A DNA stretch of 64,000 nucleotides from Curtanaerobium respiraculi (GCF_024609215.1 NZ_JANIPD030000012.1:230187-294186), one strand, 5' to 3'. Shown: positions 15,625 through 24,147, counted from the stretch's first letter. Program-made: numbers and translations. Notes: generated by a model not told the origin, from the letters alone.

Positions 15625-16986
15625 TTAATCGCCGGTGCGTTGCGCGATGGGCACGTAGGCCAATTGGGACTGACGCGTGCTCTTGTAAGCGGGGCGGATG
15701 ATGCGCTTCCCGGTCGAGATCTCCTCGAAGCGATGCGCGGCCCATCCCGCGAAGCGGGCGCAGGCAAACAGCGGCGTGAACATATCGCCGGGGATGCCCA
15801 GCATGTTGTACACGAAGCCGGAGTACATGTCCACATTGGCGCACATGTCCTTCTTCGTGCCCTTCTCGCGCAGGATCACCTCGGGCGAAAGCCGCTCGAT
15901 GCTTTCGAGCAGCTTGAACTCGGGTTCGAATTCCGTTCCTGCGGCGAGCTTGCTGGCATACTGCTTCAATATGACGGCGCGCGGATCGCTTTTCGTATAG
16001 ACCGCGTGTCCCATGCCGTATACCAGGCCTGAGTGGTCATAAGCCTGCTTGTTCACGATCTTCGCCAGGTAGTCGGCTACCTCGTCATCGTTGCTCCAGT
16101 CCTTCACATGCTCTTTGATGTCCGTCTGCATGGCGCGCACCTGGTGGTTTGCCCCGCCGTGCTTGCGGCCCTTCAGCGAGCCGATCGCCGCCGAGTAGGC
16201 GGAATACGGGTCGGTGTCGGAGGATGAGAGCACGCGGCAGGTGAACGTGGAGTTGTTGCCGCCGCCGTGTTCCGCGTGCAGGCACAGGATGATGTCGAGT
16301 ATGCGGGCCTCTTCGGGCGTGAACTGGCGATCCGGGCGGAGCATGGAGAGGATCGTCTCCGCGGTCGACTGCCCCTTGATGTACGGATGGATGATCATGC
16401 TGCCGCCGAAGTAGCGGGATTGGAGCGCGTAGTATGCCAGAACCGCCGCGCGGGGCACGCGGGAGATCAGGGAGATCGCCGTATGGATCTCGTGCTCGAT
16501 CGAGCGGTCCTCCGGATGCTCGTCGTAAGCGTACAGCAGCAGGATGCACCGCTGTAGCACGTTCATGATGTCGAGCGGCGTCTGCTTCATGATGATGCTC
16601 GCCGTGAAGCCGTCGGGCAGGTCGCGCTCGGATTCGAGCACCTCGTTGAAGCGGTCGAGCTGATCCTGCGTGGGCAGGTGCCCCGCCAAAAGCAGGAACA
16701 CGACTTCCTCGAAGTTGTAGCGCCGTTCCGGCCCCTCGGTGCCGATGAGATCGTAGATGTCGTACCCGCGGAAGGTGAGCCTGCCCTCGTCGGGGATCTT
16801 GTCGGATTCGCTGACGACGTAGCCGTGCACGTTGGAGATGTTCGTGATGCCGGCGATGACGCCCGATCCATTCGAGTTGCGCAGTCCTCGTTTGACGTTG
16901 TAGCGCTGGTACCAGGAAGGGTCGATGTGATTGACCGTATCGAACGTCCGGTACAGTTCGAGTCTTTTCTCTTCTTCCGTTTGCAT
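15625..16986 (-). CDS. gltA: Citrate synthase
   Basis: This 453-residue protein shows the citrate synthase active-site regions. They are CLHAEHGGGNNSTFTCR, GLVYGMGHAVYTKSDPRA with the catalytic histidine, and MCANVDMYSGFVYNMLGIP with the catalytic aspartate. It condenses oxaloacetate with acetyl-CoA. The start is put at ATG 16986, where AAAGGA lies about 10 bases upstream; a GTG nine bases earlier is too close to that site. The gene converges with the transporter remnant. No other TCA genes adjoin it, so it probably feeds 2-oxoglutarate and glutamate synthesis in a branched, non-cyclic pathway. Confidence 0.95.
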   Translation of the reverse strand: MQTEEEKRLELYRTFDTVNHIDPSWYQRYNVKRGLRNSNGSGVIAGITNISNVHGYVVSESDKIPDEGRLTFRGYDIYDLIGTEGPERRYNFEEVVFLLLAGHLPTQDQLDRFNEVLESERDLPDGFTASIIMKQTPLDIMNVLQRCILLLYAYDEHPEDRSIEHEIHTAISLISRVPRAAVLAYYALQSRYFGGSMIIHPYIKGQSTAETILSMLRPDRQFTPEEARILDIILCLHAEHGGGNNSTFTCRVLSSSDTDPYSAYSAAIGSLKGRKHGGANHQVRAMQTDIKEHVKDWSNDDEVADYLAKIVNKQAYDHSGLVYGMGHAVYTKSDPRAVILKQYASKLAAGTEFEPEFKLLESIERLSPEVILREKGTKKDMCANVDMYSGFVYNMLGIPGDMFTPLFACARFAGWAAHRFEEISTGKRIIRPAYKSTRQSQLAYVPIAQRTGD

Positions 16987-17335
16987 GGGCTGCACGTCCT
17001 TTCAGATGGGGTTCGCGCAAGTGTAGCGCATGGGGGCCGGTGCCGGACAGCGAAGTGCGAGTTGTTAACCTACTCGAAAACTTGCCGGAGACGATGCCGT
17101 GGCCGGACGGGGCGCCTGCGATGGGCGGGGAGGCCCTGCGCTCTCCGGCCGAGCCCGCCCCGGGCGCAGGAACCGCGGTTTCCGCGTATCACCGCATGGG
17201 CGTCCTCAGCTGCTGTCGGGGCGTTCTCCGAGGCGGCCAGCCTCAGCTCCCCGAAACCTCGATGCTGGACCCGACGGCAGAGCATCGTCCGGCTCGTTTG
17301 CATGCGGTCGATTCCGGCTGCGACGAGGCCGCCCG
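16987..17335. other. Upstream region of citrate synthase, no gene recognised
   Basis: About 350 bases between the citrate synthase start and the stop of the small membrane protein on the same strand. The open frames here lack a start with a binding site and show no conserved features. The citrate synthase promoter is expected in this stretch, but no clear -35/-10 pair is seen. Confidence 0.5.
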
Positions 17336-17737
17336 TTATTTGGTGCGAGTGTATCCGAAAAGCCGCAGCACGGCATCGACGATCTTGCGCCACGGCTTCG
17401 GGTTGATGACGGTGGCGCGTACCGGGCCGATGGCGAACTCCGGGTTGTGCCTGAGGAACACGGAGCGGCAGATCAGCGTGATCGCCAGCCCCACCAGGCC
17501 GGGCACCAGGAAGGTGAAGGCGAATTCGACGGCAACCCAGTTCTGCTCCAGCGCCGCATACAGCATTGCCAGCACGAAGAAGCCGCTGAAAACCGAGCAC
17601 AGCACGAGGAAGGCCTTGATGAGGACCTCCTTGGCGCGGTTCGCGGAACTCAGCCACGAGATGATGAAATATGCGAGCACTGCCGCGATGATGACGACGG
17701 CGAAAATCGGCAGCAGGCGTGTAAGGCGGGCGACCAT
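17336..17737 (-). CDS. Small three-helix membrane protein of unknown function
   Basis: This 133-residue protein has three hydrophobic helices: LLPIFAVVIIAAVLAYFII, AFLVLCSVFSGFFVLAML, and a third around AFTFLVPGLVGLAITLICR. The tail is short and basic. I do not recognise the family. The start at 17737 lies three bases after the ispE stop (TGACCATG), so translation is probably coupled to ispE. The upstream extension of the frame overlaps ispE and is rejected. It would sit in the cytoplasmic membrane. Confidence 0.75.
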   Translation of the reverse strand: MVARLTRLLPIFAVVIIAAVLAYFIISWLSSANRAKEVLIKAFLVLCSVFSGFFVLAMLYAALEQNWVAVEFAFTFLVPGLVGLAITLICRSVFLRHNPEFAIGPVRATVINPKPWRKIVDAVLRLFGYTRTK

Positions 17738-17739
17738 GG

Positions 17740-18723
17740 TCACTTCTTTTCTGGAAGCTTCGCCGCGCGTATGGACGAGAACGATGTCGTGCGCGCCCAC
17801 CAGCCCTTTTGCCGGGCTGCCGCCGAGAGCGCCTGGGCGGTTTTCATATCTTTGCAGACGGCGAGGGTGCCGCTGCCGCTGCCGCATAGCAGCACATCGG
17901 TGACGCCGTCGATTGCGCGGGCGAATGCGCGGATGTCGGCGAGCTCCGGGAGGATCTTTTCGGCGGGAGCCGCGAGATTGTTCGAGAGGGCCACCTCGGA
18001 TGCTGCTGTGTGGGCGAGGATCGCCTCCGTTTCCCCCGGGGTGGGGAAGGCGGGGTCGTTATCGAACGTTGCGTAGGCTTGAGCGGTCGACACCCCTCCT
18101 TCGGGGCGGATGATGACGACCGAATCGTGGCGCGGTGTCAATGTGCCCGCGAATTCGTCGCCGCGGCCGCCCAGGGCGGCGCATCCTCCTTTCAGGAAGA
18201 ACAGCACGTCCGCCCCGAGCGCCCTCGCCGCTTCCGCGAGCATGGGATCGGTTGCGGGGATGCCCCATAGGTCGGCCGCGCCCAGCAAAGCCGCCGCCGC
18301 ATCGGCGCTTCCGCCGCCCAAGCCGGTTTGGTGCGGGATGTGCTTCTCGATCGTGATGCGCATGAGCTCGTCCTCGTGGCGGCCGAGCGCTTCCGCCAAG
18401 GCGCGGACAGCGCGGCAGGCGAGGTTGTCCTCGTCGGAGATGTTTTCACCTGCGATACCCGTGCGCCATACGGTATTCGCCGAGACGGCGAGCCCGCTAT
18501 GGGGATCGACCGCCGCTTCGAATTGGCGTAGCGGCTGCGCGGCGTCGCACGGCTCGAAGAGCACGGTCCGTTCCCCCGAGCCGAGCAGCGTCATATGGAG
18601 CTTGTCGTGCATCGAGAGCGCGTGCATGACCGTGGTCGCATCGTGGTAGCCGTCATCGCGCTTGCGGCCGATCCCCAGATAGAGGTTCACCTTCGCCGGA
18701 GCGATGAGGTCGATAGATTTCAT
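17740..18723 (-). CDS. ispE: 4-diphosphocytidyl-2-C-methyl-D-erythritol kinase
   Basis: This GHMP-family kinase (327 residues) of the non-mevalonate isoprenoid pathway phosphorylates CDP-methylerythritol with ATP. The substrate motif APAKVNLYLGIGRKRDDGYH opens the protein, the ATP loop is QTGLGGGSADAAAALLGA, and a C-terminal GHMP motif is in LLCGSGSGTLAV. The start at 18723 follows GGAAGGAG by five bases. The small membrane protein gene follows and is translationally coupled. The C-terminal tail after about residue 300 is longer and more basic than usual. Confidence 0.93.
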   Translation of the reverse strand: MKSIDLIAPAKVNLYLGIGRKRDDGYHDATTVMHALSMHDKLHMTLLGSGERTVLFEPCDAAQPLRQFEAAVDPHSGLAVSANTVWRTGIAGENISDEDNLACRAVRALAEALGRHEDELMRITIEKHIPHQTGLGGGSADAAAALLGAADLWGIPATDPMLAEAARALGADVLFFLKGGCAALGGRGDEFAGTLTPRHDSVVIIRPEGGVSTAQAYATFDNDPAFPTPGETEAILAHTAASEVALSNNLAAPAEKILPELADIRAFARAIDGVTDVLLCGSGSGTLAVCKDMKTAQALSAAARQKGWWARTTSFSSIRAAKLPEKK

Positions 18724-18807
18724 GGCGCTCCTTCCGAGCGTTTCGAAGCGGATCAAGCGCTATTGTGACGCAATTCTACCGCGGTTTCCCGAATTGCCGC
18801 CAATGTG

Positions 18808-19302
18808 TCACGAACGGCGTTTCCGTCGGAAGAAGTCGCGCAGGAGCGCAGCGCATTCGTCGGCGCGCACGCCGGGTGTCACCTCGAAGGTGTGGTTGAG
18901 CCGCTCGTCCTCGTTGATGCGGTACAGCGAGCCCAATGCGCCTGCCTTGGGATCGGGTGCCCCGTACACGCAGCGTCTGATGCGGGCTTGATGCATGAGC
19001 CCCGCGCACATGATGCATGGTTCCAACGTCACGTAGACGGTGCAATCGGAGAGCCTCCACGCGTCGAGCTCGCGGGCTGCGGCGAGCATCGCGGCGAATT
19101 CCGCATGGCCCGCGGGATCGCGGTCCGTCTCGCGGCGGTTGCAGGCCGAAGCGATCACCCGCGGCTCGGCGAGCGGTTTGCGCGTTCCCCGGTCGAAGGG
19201 CTGGTGCACCACGATGGCGCCGATGGGCACTTCCCCCTGCCGTCCGGCCAGCCGTGCCTGCTCGAGGGCAAGCCCCATGTATGTGAAATCGAGTTCATCC
19301 AT
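18808..19302 (-). CDS. tadA: tRNA-specific adenosine deaminase
   Basis: This cytidine-deaminase-fold enzyme (164 residues) converts A34 to inosine in tRNA-Arg(ACG). The zinc site is made by GHAEFAAM (His and catalytic Glu) and [16 protein letters not shown] (two Cys). The short insert [20 protein letters not shown] after the first strand is longer than in E. coli TadA. ATG 19302 sits seven bases downstream of TATACT on the minus strand, so the mRNA is probably leaderless. Its substrate tRNA gene is at 384-460. tRNA-Ser(UGA) is transcribed divergently 32 bases away. Confidence 0.95.
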   Translation of the reverse strand: MDELDFTYMGLALEQARLAGRQGEVPIGAIVVHQPFDRGTRKPLAEPRVIASACNRRETDRDPAGHAEFAAMLAAARELDAWRLSDCTVYVTLEPCIMCAGLMHQARIRRCVYGAPDPKAGALGSLYRINEDERLNHTFEVTPGVRADECAALLRDFFRRKRRS

Positions 19303-19309
19303 ACGTGCG

Positions 19310-19315
19310 AGTATA
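19310..19315 (-). promoter_or_regulatory. -10 box of a leaderless tadA transcript
   Basis: TATACT on the minus strand lies seven bases ahead of the tadA ATG, which places the expected transcription start at the start codon. No ribosome binding site is visible. Confidence 0.6.
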
Positions 19316-19334
19316 TGCTATCCTCGACGCCGAC

Positions 19335-19422
19335 GGAGGAATGGCCGAGTGGTTGAAGGCGGCAGTCTTGAAAACTGTTGAGCCGAAAGGTTCCGCGGGT
19401 TCGAATCCTGCTTCCTCCGCCA
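19335..19422 (+). tRNA. tRNA-Ser (anticodon TGA)
   Basis: The acceptor GGAGGAA pairs with TTCCTCC, the discriminator is G, and CCA is encoded. The anticodon loop TTGAAAA gives anticodon TGA. A long variable arm (TTGAGCCGAAAGGTTCCGC) marks it as a class II serine tRNA. Confidence 0.97.
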
Positions 19423-19440
19423 GGTTTTTCCCTTGCCGCG

Positions 19441-19977
19441 CTACAGCGAAACGCCCAGACGGTAGGCTTGCGCGGGGTAGTCCGTGGTGCGCGTCATGTC
19501 GGGAGTGCCGCAGCCGATTCCCACCACGCGGCCGCAGTCTTGGAAGTGCATGTAGGAGCAGATGCGGTCGTAGTAGGCTTCCACGATCTCGAAGCTCTCC
19601 GGCGTGCTGTCCCACGCAACCGTAAGCATGATCGCCTTCTTTCGCATGCCGGTCAGCTCGTAGGTGAAACTGTAGAAGCGGTCGATGACGGCCTTGGCCT
19701 GGCTGGGCCAGCTGTAGTAATACACGGGGAAGGCGAACACGAGCATGTCAGTGGTGCGGATGAGGCCCTTGAGCTCGTCCTCGTAGTCGTCCTTCTGCAC
19801 GCAGGCGCCCGCCATGCCGCAGCGTCCGCAGCCGATGCAGTCGCCGATCTTCTTGCCGATCAGGTTGTACTCGGTCACGGTGTGCCCGGCGTCCCGGGCG
19901 CCGCGCGCGAACTCGTCCGCGAGCATTGCCGAGGATCCCCTGCGGTTTCCGCTTGCCTTCAGGATAAGAATGTTCAT
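19441..19977 (-). CDS. Flavodoxin-fold NAD(P)H-dependent FMN reductase
   Basis: This 178-residue protein has a flavodoxin-like fold. [20 protein letters not shown] forms the phosphate-binding loop and [20 protein letters not shown] the flavin-contacting strand. [17 protein letters not shown] is a Cys-rich motif like the one that binds an iron-sulfur cluster in iron-sulfur flavoproteins. It probably transfers electrons from NAD(P)H or ferredoxin to quinones or other small acceptors. The start at 19977 has AGAAGCAGG upstream. The gene converges with the tRNA-Ser gene, 18 bases apart. Confidence 0.87.
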   Translation of the reverse strand: MNILILKASGNRRGSSAMLADEFARGARDAGHTVTEYNLIGKKIGDCIGCGRCGMAGACVQKDDYEDELKGLIRTTDMLVFAFPVYYYSWPSQAKAVIDRFYSFTYELTGMRKKAIMLTVAWDSTPESFEIVEAYYDRICSYMHFQDCGRVVGIGCGTPDMTRTTDYPAQAYRLGVSL

Positions 19978-20042
19978 GCCTGCTTCTCCATTCTAGTCTT
20001 TCTTGCGCTGTCGCATCTGGGAGGGATTGTAAGCTAGACGAT

Positions 20043-20310
20043 TTCGAAGTCCATGCCGCGGGTCCAGTCGACCACCTCGCTGGCGTTCTGCAGGTTTTCG
20101 TGTAGACCGCCTTGCGCGATCTGGGAATCGGCGCGAACATTCAGCACTACAACCCGATAATCGACGATGCGGTCCGCGAGCTGGTCGATCTGCCTGCCAA
20201 CCGAAAGCTGATTGTCCGGATGCCCCTTCGGTGGGATCAGCGCGGAGACCGACCCCAAGCTTGCGGAGGACATGGACAAGCGTGTGACCGTGTTGGGGAA
20301 GAGCCCCTGC
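20043..20310 (+). pseudogene. Remnant of a nitroreductase-family protein
   Basis: Frame 20043 reads HLAGVLQVFV, a stop at 20103-20105, then TALRDLGIGANIQHYNPIID and DLPANRKLIVRMP. After a one-frame shift near 20,222 it continues FGGISAETDPKLAEDMDKRV. This follows the C-terminal third of Frm2/Hbn1-like nitroreductases (WTALxxLGxGAxLQHYNP, LPxxWKLxxQMPFGG). The stop codon sits where Trp is expected. The N-terminal two thirds are missing. It is a decayed 3' fragment with no product. Confidence 0.7.
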
Positions 20311-20639
20311 GGCGAAACTCGGTTCATATCGAAGTGCTCGAGTTTTCGAGGAGAAATGGCGGAAAAGAACTCTGCTGCAACCGTATCGCGGCGTAGCAGT
20401 CCGAGATCTTACGCGATCGGTTCCGCTCATGGCGCCTCGTCGATGCACGGCGGCAACGAAGACGCCACTTCTTACGAGTCTTTTAGAAGGCGCTTTGGCG
20501 GCCGTATTGGCGAGTCCGTGCTCGTGCATCCGAAGACGCTGGCCCTGGACGAACGGAGGCTGCGCGTTCCAACGTATATATTCTTCTGCGTTGCCGAATC
20601 ATTGGGCTATTAATCCCGGCAAGGGGTGGCCGTTCCTCG
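20311..20639. other. No gene recognised
   Basis: Downstream of the nitroreductase remnant a frame from ATG 20356 (85 codons, GAGGAGA just upstream) has no recognisable motif. It may be a spurious frame or part of the same decayed region. Nothing else is seen. Confidence 0.4.
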
Positions 20640-21593
20640 CTATGCCTCCAGGTCCAGCGTCGGCTGGAACGGCACGGCGTCCTTCGACAGGAAGGTCTTC
20701 TGCACGCCCTGCTTCACGGTGTCCGTTTCCTTCGGATGGCCCAGCAGCAAGGGCGAATTGGGGTCGTGCACCTTGAAGTTTTCCGCCGCCTTGCCGTGGT
20801 CCTTGTTGGCGTAGCAGTAGCGGCACCCGGCCAGGCAGGTGTCGTAGGCGCCGATGTCGCGGCTCTCGATGCAGTGGCAGCCGACGCGGGCGCCCTTGTG
20901 CTTGAGCTTGCGGAACTGCAGGCCGTTGGCCGCGCCCATGATGTTGAGCGTCATGCAGCCGCTGGAGTGGATGCCGTACTGGCTGTAGTCGCGGTCGGTG
21001 CCGCAGGTCTGCAGCCACAGGCCGTTTTCCTGGGCGATCTCCCCCAGTCCCGCCGCCAGGCGGTCTTTGTCGTCTTGTGTGAAAGGGATGAGTTCGGGCA
21101 TGTTGCGGTCGAGCTTCTTGTACAGCTCCACGAAGCTGAAGATGCAGCGGTCCACGTAGGGCGTGAGCTTCTGTGCCATACGGGCGAAGGTTTCCATGTG
21201 CGTGCCGTAGTTGTAGGCGGGCGTGTACAATACGGGATCGTAGCGCCAGGCGATGCGCTGCGGGCCGACGATGTTTGCCAGATCGATCAGCGTTTCCATG
21301 CTCTCGTCGATGCTGGGTACGCCAGGTTCCACATCGCGCCCGTACGCGGTGATGGTGTAGTGAAAGTAGGCGGGAAAACGGTCGGTGATTTCGTGTAGAC
21401 GCGGCAGGATGGGCCGGTAGTCCTTCGAACAGAATTGCACGGCGTCCACCTTGTCCGGTATGAGCTCGTAGCGCGTGACCGTGTTGGGGAACAGCGGGTT
21501 GCGGGCCAGAACGTAGCCTTCAGAAAAGCGGTTTAGGAGCCATTCGGGGAAATACTTCACCGTGTCTGTGCGCGCGCCCGTGTTGATAATCAT
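20640..21593 (-). CDS. DUF1848 family protein
   Basis: This 317-residue protein matches the DUF1848 family, with the N-terminal YFPEWLLNRFSEGYVLARNP and the conserved core RIAWRYDPVLYT. The C-terminal Cys cluster YDTCLAGCRYCYANKDH (CxxxCxxC) resembles a radical-SAM-like [4Fe-4S] site, and a further pair lies in VGCHCIES. Function in this family is not established; an iron-sulfur photolyase-like or radical-SAM-related role has been guessed from the Cys pattern. The start at 21593 has AAGGGG seven bases upstream. The gene faces the repeat-rich locus at 21,700-24,150. Confidence 0.85.
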   Translation of the reverse strand: MIINTGARTDTVKYFPEWLLNRFSEGYVLARNPLFPNTVTRYELIPDKVDAVQFCSKDYRPILPRLHEITDRFPAYFHYTITAYGRDVEPGVPSIDESMETLIDLANIVGPQRIAWRYDPVLYTPAYNYGTHMETFARMAQKLTPYVDRCIFSFVELYKKLDRNMPELIPFTQDDKDRLAAGLGEIAQENGLWLQTCGTDRDYSQYGIHSSGCMTLNIMGAANGLQFRKLKHKGARVGCHCIESRDIGAYDTCLAGCRYCYANKDHGKAAENFKVHDPNSPLLLGHPKETDTVKQGVQKTFLSKDAVPFQPTLDLEA

Positions 21594-21778
21594 GCCGTGC
21601 CCCTTGCCTCTTGGTCCTTGCTCATGTGTTGCGTTCGCCCATCATGCGCGGGTCGGGCAAGTTATCAATAACTTGACGGTTTCTTCCACAGTCTCTGCAA
21701 GTAGTCAAGCACTTGGCCAAAGTTCGGTCCGGTGGGCGTTCCCGCCGCCGTTCGGCCCGGCGTGCCGCCGCGCCGCCG

Positions 21779-21952
21779 TTCGGCCCGGTGCACCGCCCCG
21801 TCACCGCGTAGCCCGTCAGGCGTTCCCGCCGATAGCGCCAGCTTGCTGCGTGCAAACATGCCCGCTTCGGCCCGGCGCGTTGCCCCGTCACCGCGTAGCC
21901 CGGCGCGCCGCCCCGCCAATAGCGCCAGTCTGCTGCGAGCCAACATGCTCGC
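21779..21952 (+). repeat. Two-unit 87-bp tandem repeat
   Basis: Units 21779-21865 and 21866-21952 are both 87 bases. They share TTCGGCCCGG, CCCCGTCACCGCGTAGCCCG, and the motif CCCGCC(A/G)ATAGCGCCAG followed by TGCTGCG. A partial unit precedes at about 21,725. The CCGCC...TGCTGCG motif also opens the ~230-bp repeats at 21,962 and 23,858 and recurs in the tandem array at 23,645-23,840. Confidence 0.8.
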
Positions 21953-21961
21953 CTTTCTAAT

Positions 21962-22187
21962 TCCCGCCACAACGGCAGGTTTGCTGCGGCTTTGCGTGCG
22001 TGCGGGATGGTGAACAGGGAAGGTCGGCTACCGTTTCCGCTTGTTTTCGCAGTTCGGGGGAATTCCGAATTGGGAAAGTCGGAAGAAAGAGGTTAGCTGC
22101 CATGCGCGGGCTCAGCAAACTTCTCATTTTGGCGGAAACCCGTCGAATTTGCCTGCAACACTGCAGCAGATCCGTGATTCTGGCGGA
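21962..22187 (+). repeat. ~230-bp interspersed repeat, copy A
   Basis: Copy A starts TTCCCGCCACAACGGCAGGT and ends with CAGCAGATCCGTGATTCTGG then CGGA. The end is a degenerate inverted repeat of the start (CCGCCA...TGCTGC). The interior blocks GGAAGGTCGG, CGCTTGTTTTCGCAG and GGGAAAG are shared in order with copy B at 23,858-24,087. It has no convincing protein, so it is MITE-like or encodes an RNA. The two copies are in direct orientation on either side of the gene at 22,584. Confidence 0.7.
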
Positions 22188-22583
22188 TTGGGGCGCTGGG
22201 GCGTTGGGAGTCCAGCGGAAGGGTGATTTCCCATCGCATAATGTGTTGGAGATCTCGAAGTTGCCCACTGGAGGTGGATTGTCGTGCGGTGATCCAGTAG
22301 TCGTGGTTATGACTTTGATGGCGAGCCGGGACAAGGCGGCTCTTGTGGCGAGCCAGGATGAGGGTGGCTCTTTCCTCAGCCGATTGCTGCAGCGCTGCTT
22401 TTCGATACATGCTATCGAAACGTTTTCGACCGCGAATGCGGCTTCGAATAGGGACGATATCGATCTGCGACTGATGTGGGGCTCGGCTGGGATCGAGACA
22501 TGACTTTTCGTGGACTCGGACGATATCCCTGTGATGTGGATTCTGGACCAGTGGCGTGACTTCCGCCCGCTACCGTGAAGCCC

Positions 22584-23576
22584 ATGAAACTCGTGCTTTC
22601 CCACATATCTGCAATCGGGTACTGGCGCTACGCGGCGCCGAAGGCATCGCAATACCACGATGACCGTGCGTCCGAAAGGACCCGTTCAGCTAAACTCGAA
22701 GATGCGTGTGGATCCTGGAGCACGATCAGCTCGTACCCGAATATCCGACATCTTATTCACAGCGAGAAGATTCACGTGCTGGCGGGAGCTCACGGGACCT
22801 GCAGGTCGGGACCGCATCATGTCGCTCATACGTGCGAACACGACCTGCCGCAGGGCTCGTTCGTGTCGTTGGGCCATGGGGTTTTTGTTTCGAGTCCCGA
22901 GCTCTGCTTTCTCCATGCCGCCGAAGTGCTCGGCTTCAATCGCCTGGTGGCTTACGGGCACGAGATTTGCGGCACGTATGCGTTGCAGCCTGAAGCGGAT
23001 CGAGGGTTCGTGACGGCCAAACGGTTGACCTCGGTTGCTAAACTGCGGGCGTTCATCTCCCGCTTTCCAGATGCCTATGCGCGAGCGAAAGCATTGCGCG
23101 CCCTTGCTTGGGTGGCCGACGGGGCCGCGTCTCCCCTGGAAACCGCGACGGGCATGATCCTTCACCTGCCCATGAAATACGGAGGCTATGGACTTCCCGT
23201 TCATGCGTTCAACAGGAAAGTGCCCCTATCGAAGGAAGCACGGTGCTTGGCGGGCAGGATGTATTGCAAGCTCGACTTGAGCTGGGGTGATGTGAAGAAC
23301 GATTTGGAAGTCCAGGGGAAGTACGACCATTCCAACCAGCTGGATAGCGACTCAAAGCGGGAATTGGCTTTGAAGCATGACGGGTATCGCTATGATCCGA
23401 TTACGTATGCGCAGATTACAAGTCCTTTCGACATGGCGGCTATTGCTAAGCGCGTTGCTCGGGAAATTGGAGCCGAGCGCCATTGGCCGCGCATGGCGAA
23501 GTACAAGGAAAAGCAGGTCAAGCTGTACGACGATCTGTTTCCCGAGTTGGCGCCCTTTGAGAAATACTTTCAATAG
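22584..23576 (+). CDS. Vsr/DUF559-like (PD-(D/E)xK) protein of unknown role
   Basis: This 330-residue protein has no assigned function. The middle reads SFVSLGHGVFVSSPELCFLH and LVAYGHEICGTYAL, followed by SPLETATGMILHLP. The C-terminal part, CKLDLSWGDVKNDLEVQGKY then DSDSKRELALKHDGYRYDPI, resembles the Vsr-like DUF559 nuclease fold. D and ExQ-K sit at roughly the metal-binding positions, but the site looks degenerate. My recollection is that such proteins are frequent and multi-copy in Coriobacteriia. The start is ATG 22584, with no strong binding site. The gene lies between two ~230-bp repeats, suggesting a mobile or defence-related unit. The nuclease assignment is tentative. Confidence 0.55.
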   Translation: MKLVLSHISAIGYWRYAAPKASQYHDDRASERTRSAKLEDACGSWSTISSYPNIRHLIHSEKIHVLAGAHGTCRSGPHHVAHTCEHDLPQGSFVSLGHGVFVSSPELCFLHAAEVLGFNRLVAYGHEICGTYALQPEADRGFVTAKRLTSVAKLRAFISRFPDAYARAKALRALAWVADGAASPLETATGMILHLPMKYGGYGLPVHAFNRKVPLSKEARCLAGRMYCKLDLSWGDVKNDLEVQGKYDHSNQLDSDSKRELALKHDGYRYDPITYAQITSPFDMAAIAKRVAREIGAERHWPRMAKYKEKQVKLYDDLFPELAPFEKYFQ

Positions 23577-23644
23577 AGAACCCGTTTCTTCCCGGCTCCG
23601 CTGTGCGGATAGCACTTGCCTGAGCGTCGCCACTCTAGCATGCC

Positions 23645-23840
23645 AGCGGCGGCCTGGCACTCCCGCTGGTCCAGTCATGATTGGAGGCGCCATGACGGCC
23701 GCGGGTCAGGCTAGGGCAGAAACTCCCGCCGGCCAGCCACGATCAGGAGCCGCTATATCATTTCGTTTGCTGCGGCCGAAACTCTCGCTGGTGCAGTCAT
23801 AATTCGAGGCCGCCACAACGGCGTATCTGCTGCGGCCCAG
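23645..23840 (+). repeat. Degenerate ~60-bp tandem array
   Basis: About three imperfect units each begin AACTC(C/T)CGC(T/C)GG and end with a TGCTGCGGCC-like block. One unit contains GAGGCCGCCACAACGGCGTA. The array runs directly into repeat copy B and shares its CCGCCA...TGCTGCG signature with the 87-bp tandem on the other side of the gene. Confidence 0.65.
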
Positions 23841-23857
23841 TATGTCAGACTCTCTTG

Positions 23858-24087
23858 TTTCCGCCATTACGGTGGGTTTGCTGCGCCCCCGCGTCCGTGC
23901 GGGGTTGCTAATAGAGAAGGTCGGTGGCAGACTTCGCTTGTTTTCGCAGGTCGGTATTTGTGTCCTTGGGAAAGCTGATAGGGACTACCCTGGAACGCTA
24001 TGCACGTTCGCAGTAAACTGCTCTGTTTGGCTGAAATCGGAGGTTCGTGCATACGGAAGCGCAGCAGAGCTGTGATTTTGGCCGCAG
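23858..24087 (+). repeat. ~230-bp interspersed repeat, copy B
   Basis: Direct-orientation partner of copy A. It begins TTTCCGCCATTACGGTGGGT and ends GCAGCAGAGCTGTGATTTTG then GCCG. The ends are degenerate inverted repeats of each other. The interior AGAAGGTCGG, CGCTTGTTTTCGCAGGTCGG and GGGAAAG matches copy A in order. A perfect palindrome follows nine bases later. Confidence 0.7.
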
Positions 24088-24095
24088 GGGATGGG

Positions 24096-24147
24096 ATGAA
24101 CTGATCGGGCGTAATCGGTAAGTACCGATTACGCCCGATCAGTTCAT
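24096..24147. repeat. Perfect palindrome, 25-bp arms, 2-base loop
   Basis: The 25 bases 24096-24120 (starting ATGAACTGATCGGGCG) are the exact reverse complement of 24123-24147, with only AG between. No T run follows. It lies between repeat copy B and the alcohol dehydrogenase gene. Such a near-zero-loop palindrome could extrude as a cruciform, serve as a protein-binding site, or mark a recombination junction. Confidence 0.9.

Noticed and set aside
20356-20613. 85-codon frame with a good upstream GAGGAGA
   Set aside because: No family resemblance and it continues a decayed region; kept only as a note.
22000-22503. 167-codon frame over repeat copy A
   Set aside because: The related copy B does not keep the frame or the protein sequence, so the conserved part behaves as non-coding.
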